Assembly: GCA_902609095.1 (NCBI GenBank)
Contig: CACLQQ010000015.1
Span: 1-44,137, forward strand
Length of the DNA stretch: 44,137 nt
From: an uncultured Bacteroidota bacterium
Lineage (GTDB): Bacteria; Bacteroidota; Bacteroidia; Chitinophagales; Saprospiraceae
Reading direction: 5' to 3'
The notes beneath the pieces were generated by a model, which was not told the origin of the DNA, did not search any database, and saw only the letters and a program-made list of their open reading frames with translations. The position numbers and the translations under genes were made by a program. Within the stretch, counting starts at the first letter, position 1, and every line of letters starts with the position of its first letter. Shown here one piece after another: positions 19,502 through 27,788 of this stretch.

Positions 19502-20395
19502 TTAATAAGTCCATAAGTCATGCTCCCAATTGAATAACTCCTGCTTAATTTTTTCAGAAGCTAATAATCTGTCATACTCACTATCAGGATACATATCTTT
19601 TAATCTAAGACCAAGTGAATTAGATTGAGCATAGATATAACTGCCGAAGAACCTCAATTCAAACAAATCATACCATGACATCGGTGTGACATCATTAAAA
19701 TCTGTAATTACCCTTTCCTTGGCTAAGTAGTTTCTGGCCTTAGGATAGTAAACCCAGAACATTGGAATCTCGTATAGAAACTCCCCTGTATTTTCATCAT
19801 ACTTATCTTGTATTGGCGCAATACCCAATATTCTGACCTTAACTGTAGAAGTTTTTTTATCAAAAAACCAAACCTCCTTAAGTCGGTATCGTTGGATGCT
19901 TGCAGGATCAAGAGGATTCTCTGTGATTTTTATTTGTTCTTCATATGTCTCTGGATCATATACAACTGCAGTGTCAATACGATTCATCATGGCAGCCAAA
20001 TCATCATTATCCATAGGCTCCTTGAACTTTTCGTCTCTGAATACTCTGATATCTCCACTTTCGGCCATTTCTTTAAGAATATTAAAGAACGGTCTCTCAT
20101 CGTTACGGAAACTTTGGTTCATTTTTTCCCGAATATCTATAACTCTCCATATCCTCCGTTGCCACATCACATCATGCTCACTCAATGGCTCATACTCAAT
20201 GACTCTACTTTCGTTCATCAATTTACGAGGAACAATATCATCATAGTATGCACTGAGATCATCAGCTTCGAAGATGGTTGCCTCATTAAGAGTTTCTGTT
20301 GTTTCTTCAGGATCATTCAAAAAGAAATCATCATCCTGAGCAACAGAAGTCACAATCAAACTTAATACTATCAACAATGACAGAATATACTTCAT
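19502..20395 (-). CDS. gldN: Type IX secretion/gliding protein GldN (PorN)
   Basis: GldN is a periplasmic component that with lipoprotein GldK forms the ring-like part of the T9SS trans-envelope complex. The 297-residue protein has a signal peptide (YILSLLIVLSLIVTSVAQ). The body has VMWQRRIWRVIDIREKMN and FDEKTS-like VWFFDKKTSTVKVRI followed by IFWVYYPKARNYL-type sequence, the conserved GldN core. It is the last gene of porP-gldK-gldL-gldM-gldN, starting 19 bases after gldM, which is the standard Bacteroidota order. Confidence 0.95.
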   Translation of the reverse strand: MKYILSLLIVLSLIVTSVAQDDDFFLNDPEETTETLNEATIFEADDLSAYYDDIVPRKLMNESRVIEYEPLSEHDVMWQRRIWRVIDIREKMNQSFRNDERPFFNILKEMAESGDIRVFRDEKFKEPMDNDDLAAMMNRIDTAVVYDPETYEEQIKITENPLDPASIQRYRLKEVWFFDKKTSTVKVRILGIAPIQDKYDENTGEFLYEIPMFWVYYPKARNYLAKERVITDFNDVTPMSWYDLFELRFFGSYIYAQSNSLGLRLKDMYPDSEYDRLLASEKIKQELFNWEHDLWTY

Positions 20396-20414
20396 ATTTT
20401 AATTATCTATTATC

Positions 20415-22025
20415 TTAATTAATAACGAACGACATCGTTCCTAAATCTCTTGCCGCCGGATCACCTGGACATTTACATTTGATATTCTCAAAAAAGTAGC
20501 GATCACCAGGAACAGCTTTATTAATTATTCGTTGAGTGTCTCCCTTGTAGCTACCCCCAGGATTTATAGCAATCTCAGGATCTTGCCTCCTTGGCACTCT
20601 GACTACAGTAAAGCCAGCAATATCACATTTGGCGTCAAAATCGAATCCTTGTAGCACTGGACTTACACCACCCTGTACTTTAAACGTTCCTGATCCCATC
20701 TTACCTCCTCTACTTTTAGAAAGCATTGGTACTGGATCTGGAATTCTTTTTACTCTAAAGTCTTTAGAAGCTGAAAATCCAGGAGCGGTCAAATTTATTT
20801 TGGCAAATTGTCCATTAGGAGTGGGTTGCTTAACCGTTACGTTATAGGTTCCATCAGAGTTTTTGGATATAGAACCTCCTCCTGATCCTCCCATAGATAC
20901 ATTTACCTGACTACTTGCAACACCTGCTACTGAAACTTCAACAGGATTGTCAACTCCAATATAAAAAACGTTCATCTTAGAAGCAGAAATAGCTGCGGAT
21001 CGCTCACCGACTTCATATTCATAAGCTCTCTTGAAAGTTTGGACTTCATCAGTTACAGGATTTTTAATCGAAGCCTCAACATTATAAGTCTTCTTTCCTA
21101 CCCCATTGGCTCTGGTTGAAAACTCTGCTACACCATCCTCATTTACTGATAGTGGCCTACCATTTACGCTGATTGATACACCAGTGTTTGATTCTGCCGA
21201 AGCAGAAGCACTCATGAACACTTCAGTTTTGAAGGTCTCTCCATTTATTACATAAGTTTTTTCTGGAGAAGATACAACTGTAAATTTGTCCAAGACAACG
21301 TCAGTACTAGTTCCTACTTTGTTAGCTAAATAATTCAAGAATGTTGCCTCTATGCTGATCACATCGTTCTGAAATTTCCTGAAAATTGGTAATACAGCTT
21401 GAACAGGCATTTGTTTGAAGTTGAAGGTTGCCCAATCAAACTTAGCGTTTTTAGATTTAGTTGCTGCTCTTTCTCTCCACGTTTCATCGTCGATAATACT
21501 CGGAATTTCTTTAGCAAAAGAAGCTCTATCCTCTTCATCCACTAACTCAAGAATCTTATCACGATATTCCATGAGTTGTGCTTTTAATTCTTCACCTCTT
21601 TCTTCTTTAACCAATAATCGAGTGGTTACATCTTTATTCTTCTTTCCTCTAAGCGTTGAAGTTTTTTTGCCATCCTTAAAGACATAATCCTCATCGTTAT
21701 ATTCACCATCCTGATTACCAGATGCATCTATCAACCAATCCATGATTTCATCCATTTCTTGGTTAATGACTTTAGACAATTCTTGAGCAGGCTCAATTCT
21801 TTCAGCATATTTCTCTAAGGCTTTCTTCTTTTTGGCTCCATCACGTATGAGCTCAGGTAGCGCCTTATTCGACTCCTCTAAAGCCTTATTTGATTTAATT
21901 AGGCCTTTATCAACAATTTTGAAAGCATTAAAAATCTCAGCTGAGACATTTAAAGCCAGCATTGCAGTCAATACCAAGTACATGATATTGATCATCAGCG
22001 CCCGGGGTTCCTTAGGAATTGACAT
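20415..22025 (-). CDS. gldM: Type IX secretion/gliding motor protein GldM (PorM)
   Basis: GldM forms, with GldL, the inner-membrane motor driven by the proton-motive force. A single N-terminal membrane helix (about 9-30, LMINIMYLVLTAMLALNV) is preceded by R8, the conserved arginine next to the motor acid of GldL. The long periplasmic part (about 35-536) consists of a helical first domain and beta-rich domains, with the C-terminal end RDLGTMSFVIN. The length of 536 residues is typical. It lies 30 bases after gldL and 19 before gldN. Confidence 0.96.
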   Translation of the reverse strand: MSIPKEPRALMINIMYLVLTAMLALNVSAEIFNAFKIVDKGLIKSNKALEESNKALPELIRDGAKKKKALEKYAERIEPAQELSKVINQEMDEIMDWLIDASGNQDGEYNDEDYVFKDGKKTSTLRGKKNKDVTTRLLVKEERGEELKAQLMEYRDKILELVDEEDRASFAKEIPSIIDDETWRERAATKSKNAKFDWATFNFKQMPVQAVLPIFRKFQNDVISIEATFLNYLANKVGTSTDVVLDKFTVVSSPEKTYVINGETFKTEVFMSASASAESNTGVSISVNGRPLSVNEDGVAEFSTRANGVGKKTYNVEASIKNPVTDEVQTFKRAYEYEVGERSAAISASKMNVFYIGVDNPVEVSVAGVASSQVNVSMGGSGGGSISKNSDGTYNVTVKQPTPNGQFAKINLTAPGFSASKDFRVKRIPDPVPMLSKSRGGKMGSGTFKVQGGVSPVLQGFDFDAKCDIAGFTVVRVPRRQDPEIAINPGGSYKGDTQRIINKAVPGDRYFFENIKCKCPGDPAARDLGTMSFVIN

Positions 22026-22055
22026 TTTCTTTGGGTATTAGTTTATTAATGGAAC

Positions 22056-22667
22056 CTACTGCTTTACAGTAAATGCACTAAGTACATTACCGTATACTGA
22101 ATTCAATGAAGATAAATTTCTATTTAACGATGCCATCTGATCTTTATACATCTTAGTATCTTCTACAGTTTCACTAAGTGAAGACATTGCTTCATTTAAC
22201 TTCTCATAAAAGTTGTGAGCAGCCTGAATCTGCTGTGAAGTCTCGTTAAAGTCTATTTCTTGCAGTGCTTTTAATGACCCTAAACTTTTAGACATAGATT
22301 GCAGCTCATCTAACATACCACCAAGTTGATTTTCAACTACTTCTGCATTTAGAGCTCTTGAATGATCAACTGCACTTGCATCAACAACTCCTGCTGTAAG
22401 AGGTGCTAAAGAAGCATTATGACTATCTAAGCCTGGATATAACTTCTCCCAGTAATAATCTTTTTCAGGGCCTATAAGACCTAACATAAAAAATAAAAAA
22501 GCTTCAGTTATAAGTCCTACTGTAAGCAAGTCTACCTTTAAGCCTGCGATTACTGGTTGCTCCCATGATTGTATCTTATAAAGCGCTCCTAACATCACTA
22601 ATGCTGCACCTACTCCTATTATGAAATTCTTTGTGTATTTAAAACCAGAAGAATGTAAAAAGCTCAT
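22056..22667 (-). CDS. gldL: Type IX secretion/gliding motor protein GldL (PorL)
   Basis: The stator-like partner of GldM. Two membrane helices are visible at about 12-30 and 45-64. The second contains E55, the membrane-embedded acid expected of GldL proton-channel motors, with the first helix followed by KIQSWEQP. The cytoplasmic C-terminal part (80-203) is predicted helical, with many Leu/Asn/Ser heptad-like stretches. The length (203) is near that of other GldL proteins. It sits 57 bases after gldK. Confidence 0.95.
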   Translation of the reverse strand: MSFLHSSGFKYTKNFIIGVGAALVMLGALYKIQSWEQPVIAGLKVDLLTVGLITEAFLFFMLGLIGPEKDYYWEKLYPGLDSHNASLAPLTAGVVDASAVDHSRALNAEVVENQLGGMLDELQSMSKSLGSLKALQEIDFNETSQQIQAAHNFYEKLNEAMSSLSETVEDTKMYKDQMASLNRNLSSLNSVYGNVLSAFTVKQ

Positions 22668-22724
22668 TTTAAATTGATTTTATTGAAGTTTAAATTTTGC
22701 GATTTAATGGGGTTATTGATTGGA

Positions 22725-23972
22725 CTAAAAATCATCAATTGTTCTTCCCAAGAAAGTCATAGCACATCTAAAGCCGATAAAAGATTTTGCTGAATCTTGA
22801 TACTCATAATCACGTGCATCCGTGCGTAAGAAATAGTGAACATCCTTCCATGAACCTCCTCGTACTACCTTTAGCTTATAGGCAGCGGGATCTTTGTCTG
22901 TTGCATCATATTTTAAGTCAGGATTTAAATCATGGATATGTTGATATGCATTGGCCGTGTATGTCGTTTCTGTCCATTCGGATACATTACCTGCCATGTT
23001 ATATAGACCATAATCATTAGGAAAATAAGAATCGACAGGTACCGTATGCATTCCTCCATCTTCTGCATAGTTTCCTCTACCCGGCTTGAAATTCGCCAAT
23101 AGGCAACCTTTACTATTTCTTACGTAATATCCACCCCATGGATAAGGAGCCATATCACGTCCACCTCTGGCGGCATATTCCCATTCGAATTCTGTAGGTA
23201 GTCTGAAGTTCTCAACTAATGCATTAGTCTCTTCTACACCATCATTCCAAATTTTAGTCCTCCAGTGACAAAAAGCTTGAGCCTGCGGCCAAGTAATTCC
23301 GACAACTGGATAATCATCAAAGGCAACATGCTCAAAATAATGCCTTGTCATAGGCTCATTATAACTGTAGCTGAAATCTCTAATCCAGACAAATGGATCT
23401 GGAGCAATATTAACTGTTCTTTTCTTGATAACCTCTGACCTTCTTCCTGCATAATTGCCGCTGGCGGCTTTTTTCCAATTGATCCAATCATAAGTGTAAT
23501 CTAAGAGATCATTGTTCACTTCCCTCTTTCCGCTGAGGGACATGTCTTTGGTATAAAACATCTCATCAAGGTCCTCCATTTCATAATCGAGTTCCATTTC
23601 CCAATCAATTTCTTCATTTCCATAGTCATCTTCGATATAATCACCCATGATTTCATGAGCCTTGTAATCACGAACCCATTCTACGAATTGACGATATTCA
23701 TTATTGGAAATTTCTGTTTCATCCATGTAAAACCCAGTAACTGAGATTGATTTTGGCCTCGTCAAGTAAGAGGTGAAGATATCTTGATCACTCTGACCAA
23801 CATTAAGATATCCAGACGGCACGTAAACCATACCGTAAGGATTAGGTGTACCCTTCCACTTAGGGCGTTCTTGTGATCCAATTAATTGACCACCATTATC
23901 TCTTCCACATCCACTCAATACTATGAGCGCTACGAAACAACAAAGAATAATATTGATGTTTTTCTGAGTCAT
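22725..23972 (-). CDS. gldK: Type IX secretion/gliding lipoprotein GldK (PorK)
   Basis: An outer-membrane lipoprotein that assembles with GldN. The lipobox is LSGC with lipidated C22. Residues about 45-410 are a formylglycine-generating-enzyme/sulfatase-modifying fold: GMVYVPSGYLNVG, GFYMDETEISNNEYRQFV, WPQAQAFC, NMAGNVSEWTE, VRGGSWKD and FIGFRC. As in other GldK proteins the fold is structural; copper-binding catalysis is not expected. A long insertion (about 125-200) is acidic and charged, typical of this family. It is separated from porP by a 219-base spacer holding an inverted repeat. Confidence 0.96.
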   Translation of the reverse strand: MTQKNINIILCCFVALIVLSGCGRDNGGQLIGSQERPKWKGTPNPYGMVYVPSGYLNVGQSDQDIFTSYLTRPKSISVTGFYMDETEISNNEYRQFVEWVRDYKAHEIMGDYIEDDYGNEEIDWEMELDYEMEDLDEMFYTKDMSLSGKREVNNDLLDYTYDWINWKKAASGNYAGRRSEVIKKRTVNIAPDPFVWIRDFSYSYNEPMTRHYFEHVAFDDYPVVGITWPQAQAFCHWRTKIWNDGVEETNALVENFRLPTEFEWEYAARGGRDMAPYPWGGYYVRNSKGCLLANFKPGRGNYAEDGGMHTVPVDSYFPNDYGLYNMAGNVSEWTETTYTANAYQHIHDLNPDLKYDATDKDPAAYKLKVVRGGSWKDVHYFLRTDARDYEYQDSAKSFIGFRCAMTFLGRTIDDF

Positions 23973-24067
23973 TTATACCTATTTAAATGAAGATTCTGGG
24001 TTAAAACTTAATAGAAACTTTAAACACCTATTCGTTAGTATGTTTGCGTCCCTATAAATGACAACAA

Positions 24068-24090
24068 TTTGACATTCATACCCTGTCAAA
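24068..24090. promoter_or_regulatory. Inverted repeat upstream of gldK
   Basis: TTTGACA and TGTCAAA flank a 9-base spacer. The site lies about 95 bases upstream of the gldK start, in the only sizeable gap of the T9SS run (23973-24191). It is consistent with a dimeric regulator site, but no regulator is known and the rest of the gap is AT-rich. A weak -7-like TAAGTTTT occurs nearer the gldK start on the minus strand. Confidence 0.35.
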
Positions 24091-24191
24091 AAACGTGCTA
24101 ATCTTTTTATTACTACAAAAAAGTACAAAGTAGGCGTCATTGTTTTATAATATCTTATAAATTATTCTATTTCAAATTTCTTTTATGTAGC

Positions 24192-25166
24192 TTATTGATA
24201 ACGAGGATTATAAATAATAGGTGGATACTCTCCAGTGCGGATTTTTTTGTTCAGATTGTAATTTATCATAAACTCATGAGTGCCCTCATGAAAAGTTCGG
24301 ATTCCAGAAAGGCCTAAATCAAACGAATATGATAGTCTAACGTTATCGTTCAACTGTATCCCACCTATTATATTCAGTGCATCTATGCTATTGGAATTAT
24401 ATCCACGAATTGTGGCTCCTCCTAATACATTATCATAATAAACAATTGCTCCAAGCTCTGTTTGAGTTTGAACAAAATCAGAGCGAATCAAAAGACTTGG
24501 TAAAACTTGAAGCAATTCAGAAATAGAAAAATCAGATCTCACATAAACATTCATCAATTGGGACGAATTAAACCTGCTTTCCCCTGCAGAGAACCCATTG
24601 GAAGGAATATTATCTAAACTGAGTCCGAACTCCCCGTAATCATTAACAACATAAAATCCTAAGCCCCACCAAGTATTTATCCCATTCATATCTGCGGAGA
24701 GCAAAATAGGGTCATTGTGAAAAATAGTATTATCTAAATACGTCCCTCTTGGAGTCCTTAATATTGCACCATCGATTGATATCTGATTAACTCCTAACCT
24801 CCCTCCAAAAGACATGAGACCTACGACAGATTCAAAAATGTAGTTATAAGAACCTGATATGTTCAGCCTGCGCATAGGTCCTATCTGATCATTCTCAACG
24901 GCTATTCCAGTACTACCGCTAATTGCATAGAGTGGTAAATGCACATTGATGAACTGAGTGCGGGGTGCTCCCTCAAATTGATTCCATTGAGTTCTTAAAC
25001 CAGCAGTTATACTTAAAGATCTATCCAACCCACCATACGCTGGGTTAAACTGATATTTATTAAACATGAACTGAGTATGCTGAGGTGTTTGTTGAGCAGA
25101 TAGCCATGAAGATCCTCCAGCAATCAGAATAGTTAAGAACAGCTTGACAATCTCAGAAAATCTCAT
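24192..25166 (-). CDS. porP: PorP/SprF-family type IX secretion outer-membrane protein
   Basis: An outer-membrane beta-barrel linked to T9SS or to export of specific T9SS substrates. It has a signal peptide ending WLSAQQ and then the family signature QHTQFMFNKYQFNPAYGG. The rest consists of alternating strands, including LRTQWNQFEGAPRTQ and GIAVENDQIGPMRR. The length (324) is typical. It lies directly upstream of gldK, as in the porPKLMN order of Porphyromonas, which argues for the core PorP rather than a substrate-specific SprF paralogue. Confidence 0.93.
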   Translation of the reverse strand: MRFSEIVKLFLTILIAGGSSWLSAQQTPQHTQFMFNKYQFNPAYGGLDRSLSITAGLRTQWNQFEGAPRTQFINVHLPLYAISGSTGIAVENDQIGPMRRLNISGSYNYIFESVVGLMSFGGRLGVNQISIDGAILRTPRGTYLDNTIFHNDPILLSADMNGINTWWGLGFYVVNDYGEFGLSLDNIPSNGFSAGESRFNSSQLMNVYVRSDFSISELLQVLPSLLIRSDFVQTQTELGAIVYYDNVLGGATIRGYNSNSIDALNIIGGIQLNDNVRLSYSFDLGLSGIRTFHEGTHEFMINYNLNKKIRTGEYPPIIYNPRYQ

Positions 25167-25190
25167 GAATGATAAATTAGTACTTATTGG

Positions 25191-25958
25191 TTATAGTTCA
25201 AACTGAATGCCATCATATGCAGGATAAATTGTCGAAGGAAGGCTCTTAGACCATTTTTGAACGGGACCCAGCAGATGACTCATGTGAATAAGATACCCCC
25301 CTTTATTCGGTTTAATTGCATTAATCTTTTCTATAGCTTCTTCGATAGTATTATGAGAATGGTGTGGCTTGTTTCTCAATGCATCTATAATCAGATAATC
25401 TAAATCATATAGTTGTTTTGCAGTATGTTCAGGAATGAAATTGGTATCGGTAAAATAACAAAGCTTACCAATCTTAAAACCCAAGATAGGTAGGTTACCA
25501 TGGTGAACTCTCAGTGGCAACAACTCTATATCATCGATTTGGAGTTTTTGATTGGGTTCTATACCTATCAATTCAAAACTTGGGGCGCCTGGATAAGAAT
25601 TTTCTAAGAAAGCATAGTCAAACCTCCTTCTAATCTCAGTAATAACTCTTGCCTCCGCATATATTCTCATAGGTTTCCTATTTCGAAATATGAATGGCCT
25701 TAAATCGTCCAACCCAATGATATGATCATTATGTTCATGAGTGATTACTACAGCATCAAGTTTATTGACTCCAGCCCGCAACATCTGTTGTCTAAAATCT
25801 GGTCCAACATCGATTATCACATTTGTATCCTTATGTGATATGAGTGCGCTACATCTTAGTCTATTGTCGTGAGGATCTAAGGACGTGCATGCTTCACAAT
25901 CACATCCAATAACTGGGATACCTTGCGAAGTCGCTGTTCCTAGAAGGGTAATCAACAC
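25191..25958 (-). CDS. MBL-fold metallo-hydrolase, PhnP-like
   Basis: A 255-residue cytosolic metallo-beta-lactamase-fold hydrolase. The metal site is THEHNDHIIG (HxHxDH), with further ligands in LRVHHGN and YFTDTNF and a late His in HNTIEEA/HMSHL. Near the N-terminus CDCEAC (C19, C21, C24) resembles the structural zinc site of PhnP. PhnP cleaves cyclic phosphodiesters in phosphonate metabolism, but no phosphonate genes are present here, so the substrate is open. It lies 24 bases upstream of porP and 26 downstream of a small conserved protein, probably in one transcript. Confidence 0.88.
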   Translation of the reverse strand: MLITLLGTATSQGIPVIGCDCEACTSLDPHDNRLRCSALISHKDTNVIIDVGPDFRQQMLRAGVNKLDAVVITHEHNDHIIGLDDLRPFIFRNRKPMRIYAEARVITEIRRRFDYAFLENSYPGAPSFELIGIEPNQKLQIDDIELLPLRVHHGNLPILGFKIGKLCYFTDTNFIPEHTAKQLYDLDYLIIDALRNKPHHSHNTIEEAIEKINAIKPNKGGYLIHMSHLLGPVQKWSKSLPSTIYPAYDGIQFEL

Positions 25959-25984
25959 GATAAAAGAAATTGTGCATTACAGAA

Positions 25985-26191
25985 TTACTTTTCTATAACA
26001 TCAGCCAAAATACTTCTAAGATTTTCTATTCGTGATTCTAAGTCTAAGAATTTATTTACAACGACTACTTTTCTAGTCTCAAACACACAATATCCAGATT
26101 TAAAATTTCCTTTCTCAAACCTAACAGTATACTCAAACTCTTTAAATCTATCTATTAATTTTTGTAATCTATATCTTGAGGCTTTAACCAT
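25985..26191 (-). CDS. Small conserved Bacteroidota protein of unknown function
   Basis: A 68-residue basic protein with no signal peptide or membrane segment. The middle reads FEKGNFKSGYCVFETRKVVVVNKFLD, a pattern I recognise from small hypothetical proteins of this phylum. The C-terminus is helical (LDLESRIENLRSILADVIEK). The codon use and short 26-base spacing to the MBL hydrolase support a real gene that probably heads the run leading into the T9SS genes. Its start is only 17 bases from the divergent start of the outer-membrane protein gene, so their promoters must overlap or lie inside coding sequence. Confidence 0.75.
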   Translation of the reverse strand: MVKASRYRLQKLIDRFKEFEYTVRFEKGNFKSGYCVFETRKVVVVNKFLDLESRIENLRSILADVIEK

Positions 26192-26208
26192 GTTTTACAT
26201 ATAAAAAT

Positions 26209-26859
26209 GTGAATATATATAAATGGAAATCATATATAGTAAATTCTAATATTAACATATTAAGCTTAGTACTACTCTTGGGCGCCTTAATGTTATTAGA
26301 TCAAGATGGACTTACACAAAGTTTCTCTGGACAATTACATGCAGGGCTAAATCTAAGTCAACTCTCAGGTGATGGACTAAATGGTTTTGACAACTTTGGC
26401 ATAAGTTCAGGATTCAGCATCAGTTATCCCATAGGGCTAATGAGAAAAGAATTTTCAATTGAATTATTGTATAACCGAAAGGGAAGTAAGGGTACTGAAC
26501 CCACCACCATAATTTCGCAGTCTATTTTCTTGGATTATGTGAGTACTGCACTTCTTTATCGTTGGGGTGAATGGTACAATGAATCAAGATCCTATTATAA
26601 TTTGCATATTGAGTTTGGACCTGTTGCAAGCAGATTATTCAATGCTCAATCATCAAATAGTTTCTTTGATCCTTTAACAGATGAGTTCAATGATTGGGAT
26701 ATTGGAATTATGGGAGGAATTAACATAAAAATGAATTCAAAAATCGGAACGACTATTAGATATGAAAGGTCATTAAATAAAATCTATAGCCCACATTCGA
26801 GTAATCTTGCAGGATTACAGAGCTATCTGATATTAATCCGTTTAGATTACCAGCTATGA
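26209..26859 (+). CDS. Outer-membrane beta-barrel protein (PorT-like)
   Basis: A 216-residue protein with a hydrophobic signal segment at about 15-35 (ILSLVLLLGALMLLDQDGLTQ) followed by short amphipathic strands. FSGQLHAGLNLSQLSGDGL and the C-terminal IRLDYQL, with a terminal hydrophobic residue, fit an eight-stranded outer-membrane barrel of the PorT/OMP_b-brl_2 type. The start is GTG; using the internal ATG at 26290 would remove the signal. The stop overlaps the next ATG (ATGA), coupling it to the Ppx/GppA gene. A T9SS role like PorT is possible from the neighbourhood but not shown. Confidence 0.75.
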   Translation: MNIYKWKSYIVNSNINILSLVLLLGALMLLDQDGLTQSFSGQLHAGLNLSQLSGDGLNGFDNFGISSGFSISYPIGLMRKEFSIELLYNRKGSKGTEPTTIISQSIFLDYVSTALLYRWGEWYNESRSYYNLHIEFGPVASRLFNAQSSNSFFDPLTDEFNDWDIGIMGGINIKMNSKIGTTIRYERSLNKIYSPHSSNLAGLQSYLILIRLDYQL

Positions 26860-27737
26860 AGGAGATTAAAGCAGCTATTGATATAGGCACGAACACTTCC
26901 CATATTATAATAGCAGAAATAGAAGATGGTAAAATCAATTCTATAATATACAGGAAAAAATACTTCACCTTTATAGCCAAAGAAGGAATAGAACGTATCA
27001 GCGTTGCAGCACAAGAGAGGTTATATCGAGCTATTTCACACTTTCAGTCAGAAATTCGATCATATAATTGTTCAGCAGTGAGAGCAGTGGGAACAGAGGC
27101 GTTAAGATTAGCTGCCAATGGTAAGGATATCCTGCAAACTATCTCAAATGAGTATGGGTTAGATATAGAAATTATTAGTGGAGAAAGAGAAGCGGAGCTC
27201 ATATTCAAAGGAGTAAAACAAGCTTTTGACTTAACTGTTGGAAAGTTTCTCATTATAGACATAGGTGGTGGTAGTGTAGAATTTATTGAATGTGATCATG
27301 GTGAATTAAATTCGGTAGAAAGCATTCCAATCGGAATTGCTCGACTCTATAAGACTTATCATAAATCAGAACCCATTCCAGATATCCATGTAGCTCAAAT
27401 TAGGCAACATCTCAGGCAAAATTGTGAGCATATCTTTTCAAGATTAGATGGCAAAATTACTTTTATAGGGTCAGCAGGTACATTTGAAGCACTGATACAA
27501 TCTACTGGATTTACTAATCAAAAGGCTGTACTGAACTACAAAGATTTTAATCAAATCTACAGTGAGTGGATAATGTTGGATTTAGCACAACGAGAACAGC
27601 ACATTGCAATACCTGTTGAAAGAGCTATGTACATCAATGTTGCTATTATATTGATAAAGTTTCTTTTTGATGAATCGAAAGTTAAAGAAATAATTGTCAG
27701 CCCATACGCATTAAAAGAAGGTCTGATAATTGAATAA
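26856..27737 (+). CDS. Ppx/GppA-family phosphatase
   Basis: An ASKHA-fold exopolyphosphatase or guanosine pentaphosphatase. Phosphate-1 and phosphate-2 loops are AIDIGTNTSHIII (near the N-terminus) and LIIDIGGGSVEF (about residues 136-147), with GSAGTFEAL later. At 293 residues it has only the two catalytic ASKHA domains and lacks the C-terminal HD-like part of E. coli Ppx. It could degrade polyphosphate or convert pppGpp to ppGpp, which would connect to the Rsh in this window. The start overlaps the previous stop by 4 bases. Confidence 0.9.
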   Translation: MKEIKAAIDIGTNTSHIIIAEIEDGKINSIIYRKKYFTFIAKEGIERISVAAQERLYRAISHFQSEIRSYNCSAVRAVGTEALRLAANGKDILQTISNEYGLDIEIISGEREAELIFKGVKQAFDLTVGKFLIIDIGGGSVEFIECDHGELNSVESIPIGIARLYKTYHKSEPIPDIHVAQIRQHLRQNCEHIFSRLDGKITFIGSAGTFEALIQSTGFTNQKAVLNYKDFNQIYSEWIMLDLAQREQHIAIPVERAMYINVAIILIKFLFDESKVKEIIVSPYALKEGLIIE

Positions 27738-27745
27738 AGATATTT

Positions 27746-27761
27746 TTTAGATTAATCTAAA
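27746..27761. promoter_or_regulatory. Perfect 16-bp palindrome, candidate metalloregulator operator
   Basis: TTTAGATTAATCTAAA is identical to its own reverse complement. It lies just upstream of the -7 box of the permease-regulator gene. The half-site ATCTAAA recurs at 27777-27783, on the other side of the -7 box, giving a direct repeat 22 bases apart. Palindromes of the TTAG...CTAA type are known for DtxR/IdeR/MntR-family repressors, and the downstream gene encodes such a domain, so autoregulation is the simplest reading. Confidence 0.65.
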
Positions 27762-27765
27762 TATT

Positions 27766-27773
27766 TATATTTG
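27766..27773 (+). promoter_or_regulatory. Bacteroidota -7 promoter element of the metal permease gene
   Basis: TATATTTG matches TAnnTTTG exactly. The expected start of transcription is about 27778, which leaves only about 10 bases of leader before the ATG at 27789. The candidate operator palindrome covers the region between the -33 and -7 elements, so bound repressor would block polymerase. Confidence 0.6.
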
Positions 27774-27788
27774 CTTATCTAAATCGAT

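Noticed and set aside
19488-19502. AAACAGA/TCTGTTT as a bidirectional terminator between the GT-C gene and gldN
   Set aside because: The stem is short, AT-rich, has no proper loop and would be very weak; it may be chance.
19808-20365. A 185-codon ORF on the plus strand opposite gldN
   Set aside because: It lies wholly within gldN on the other strand and its translation shows no domain or signal pattern; it is a shadow frame.
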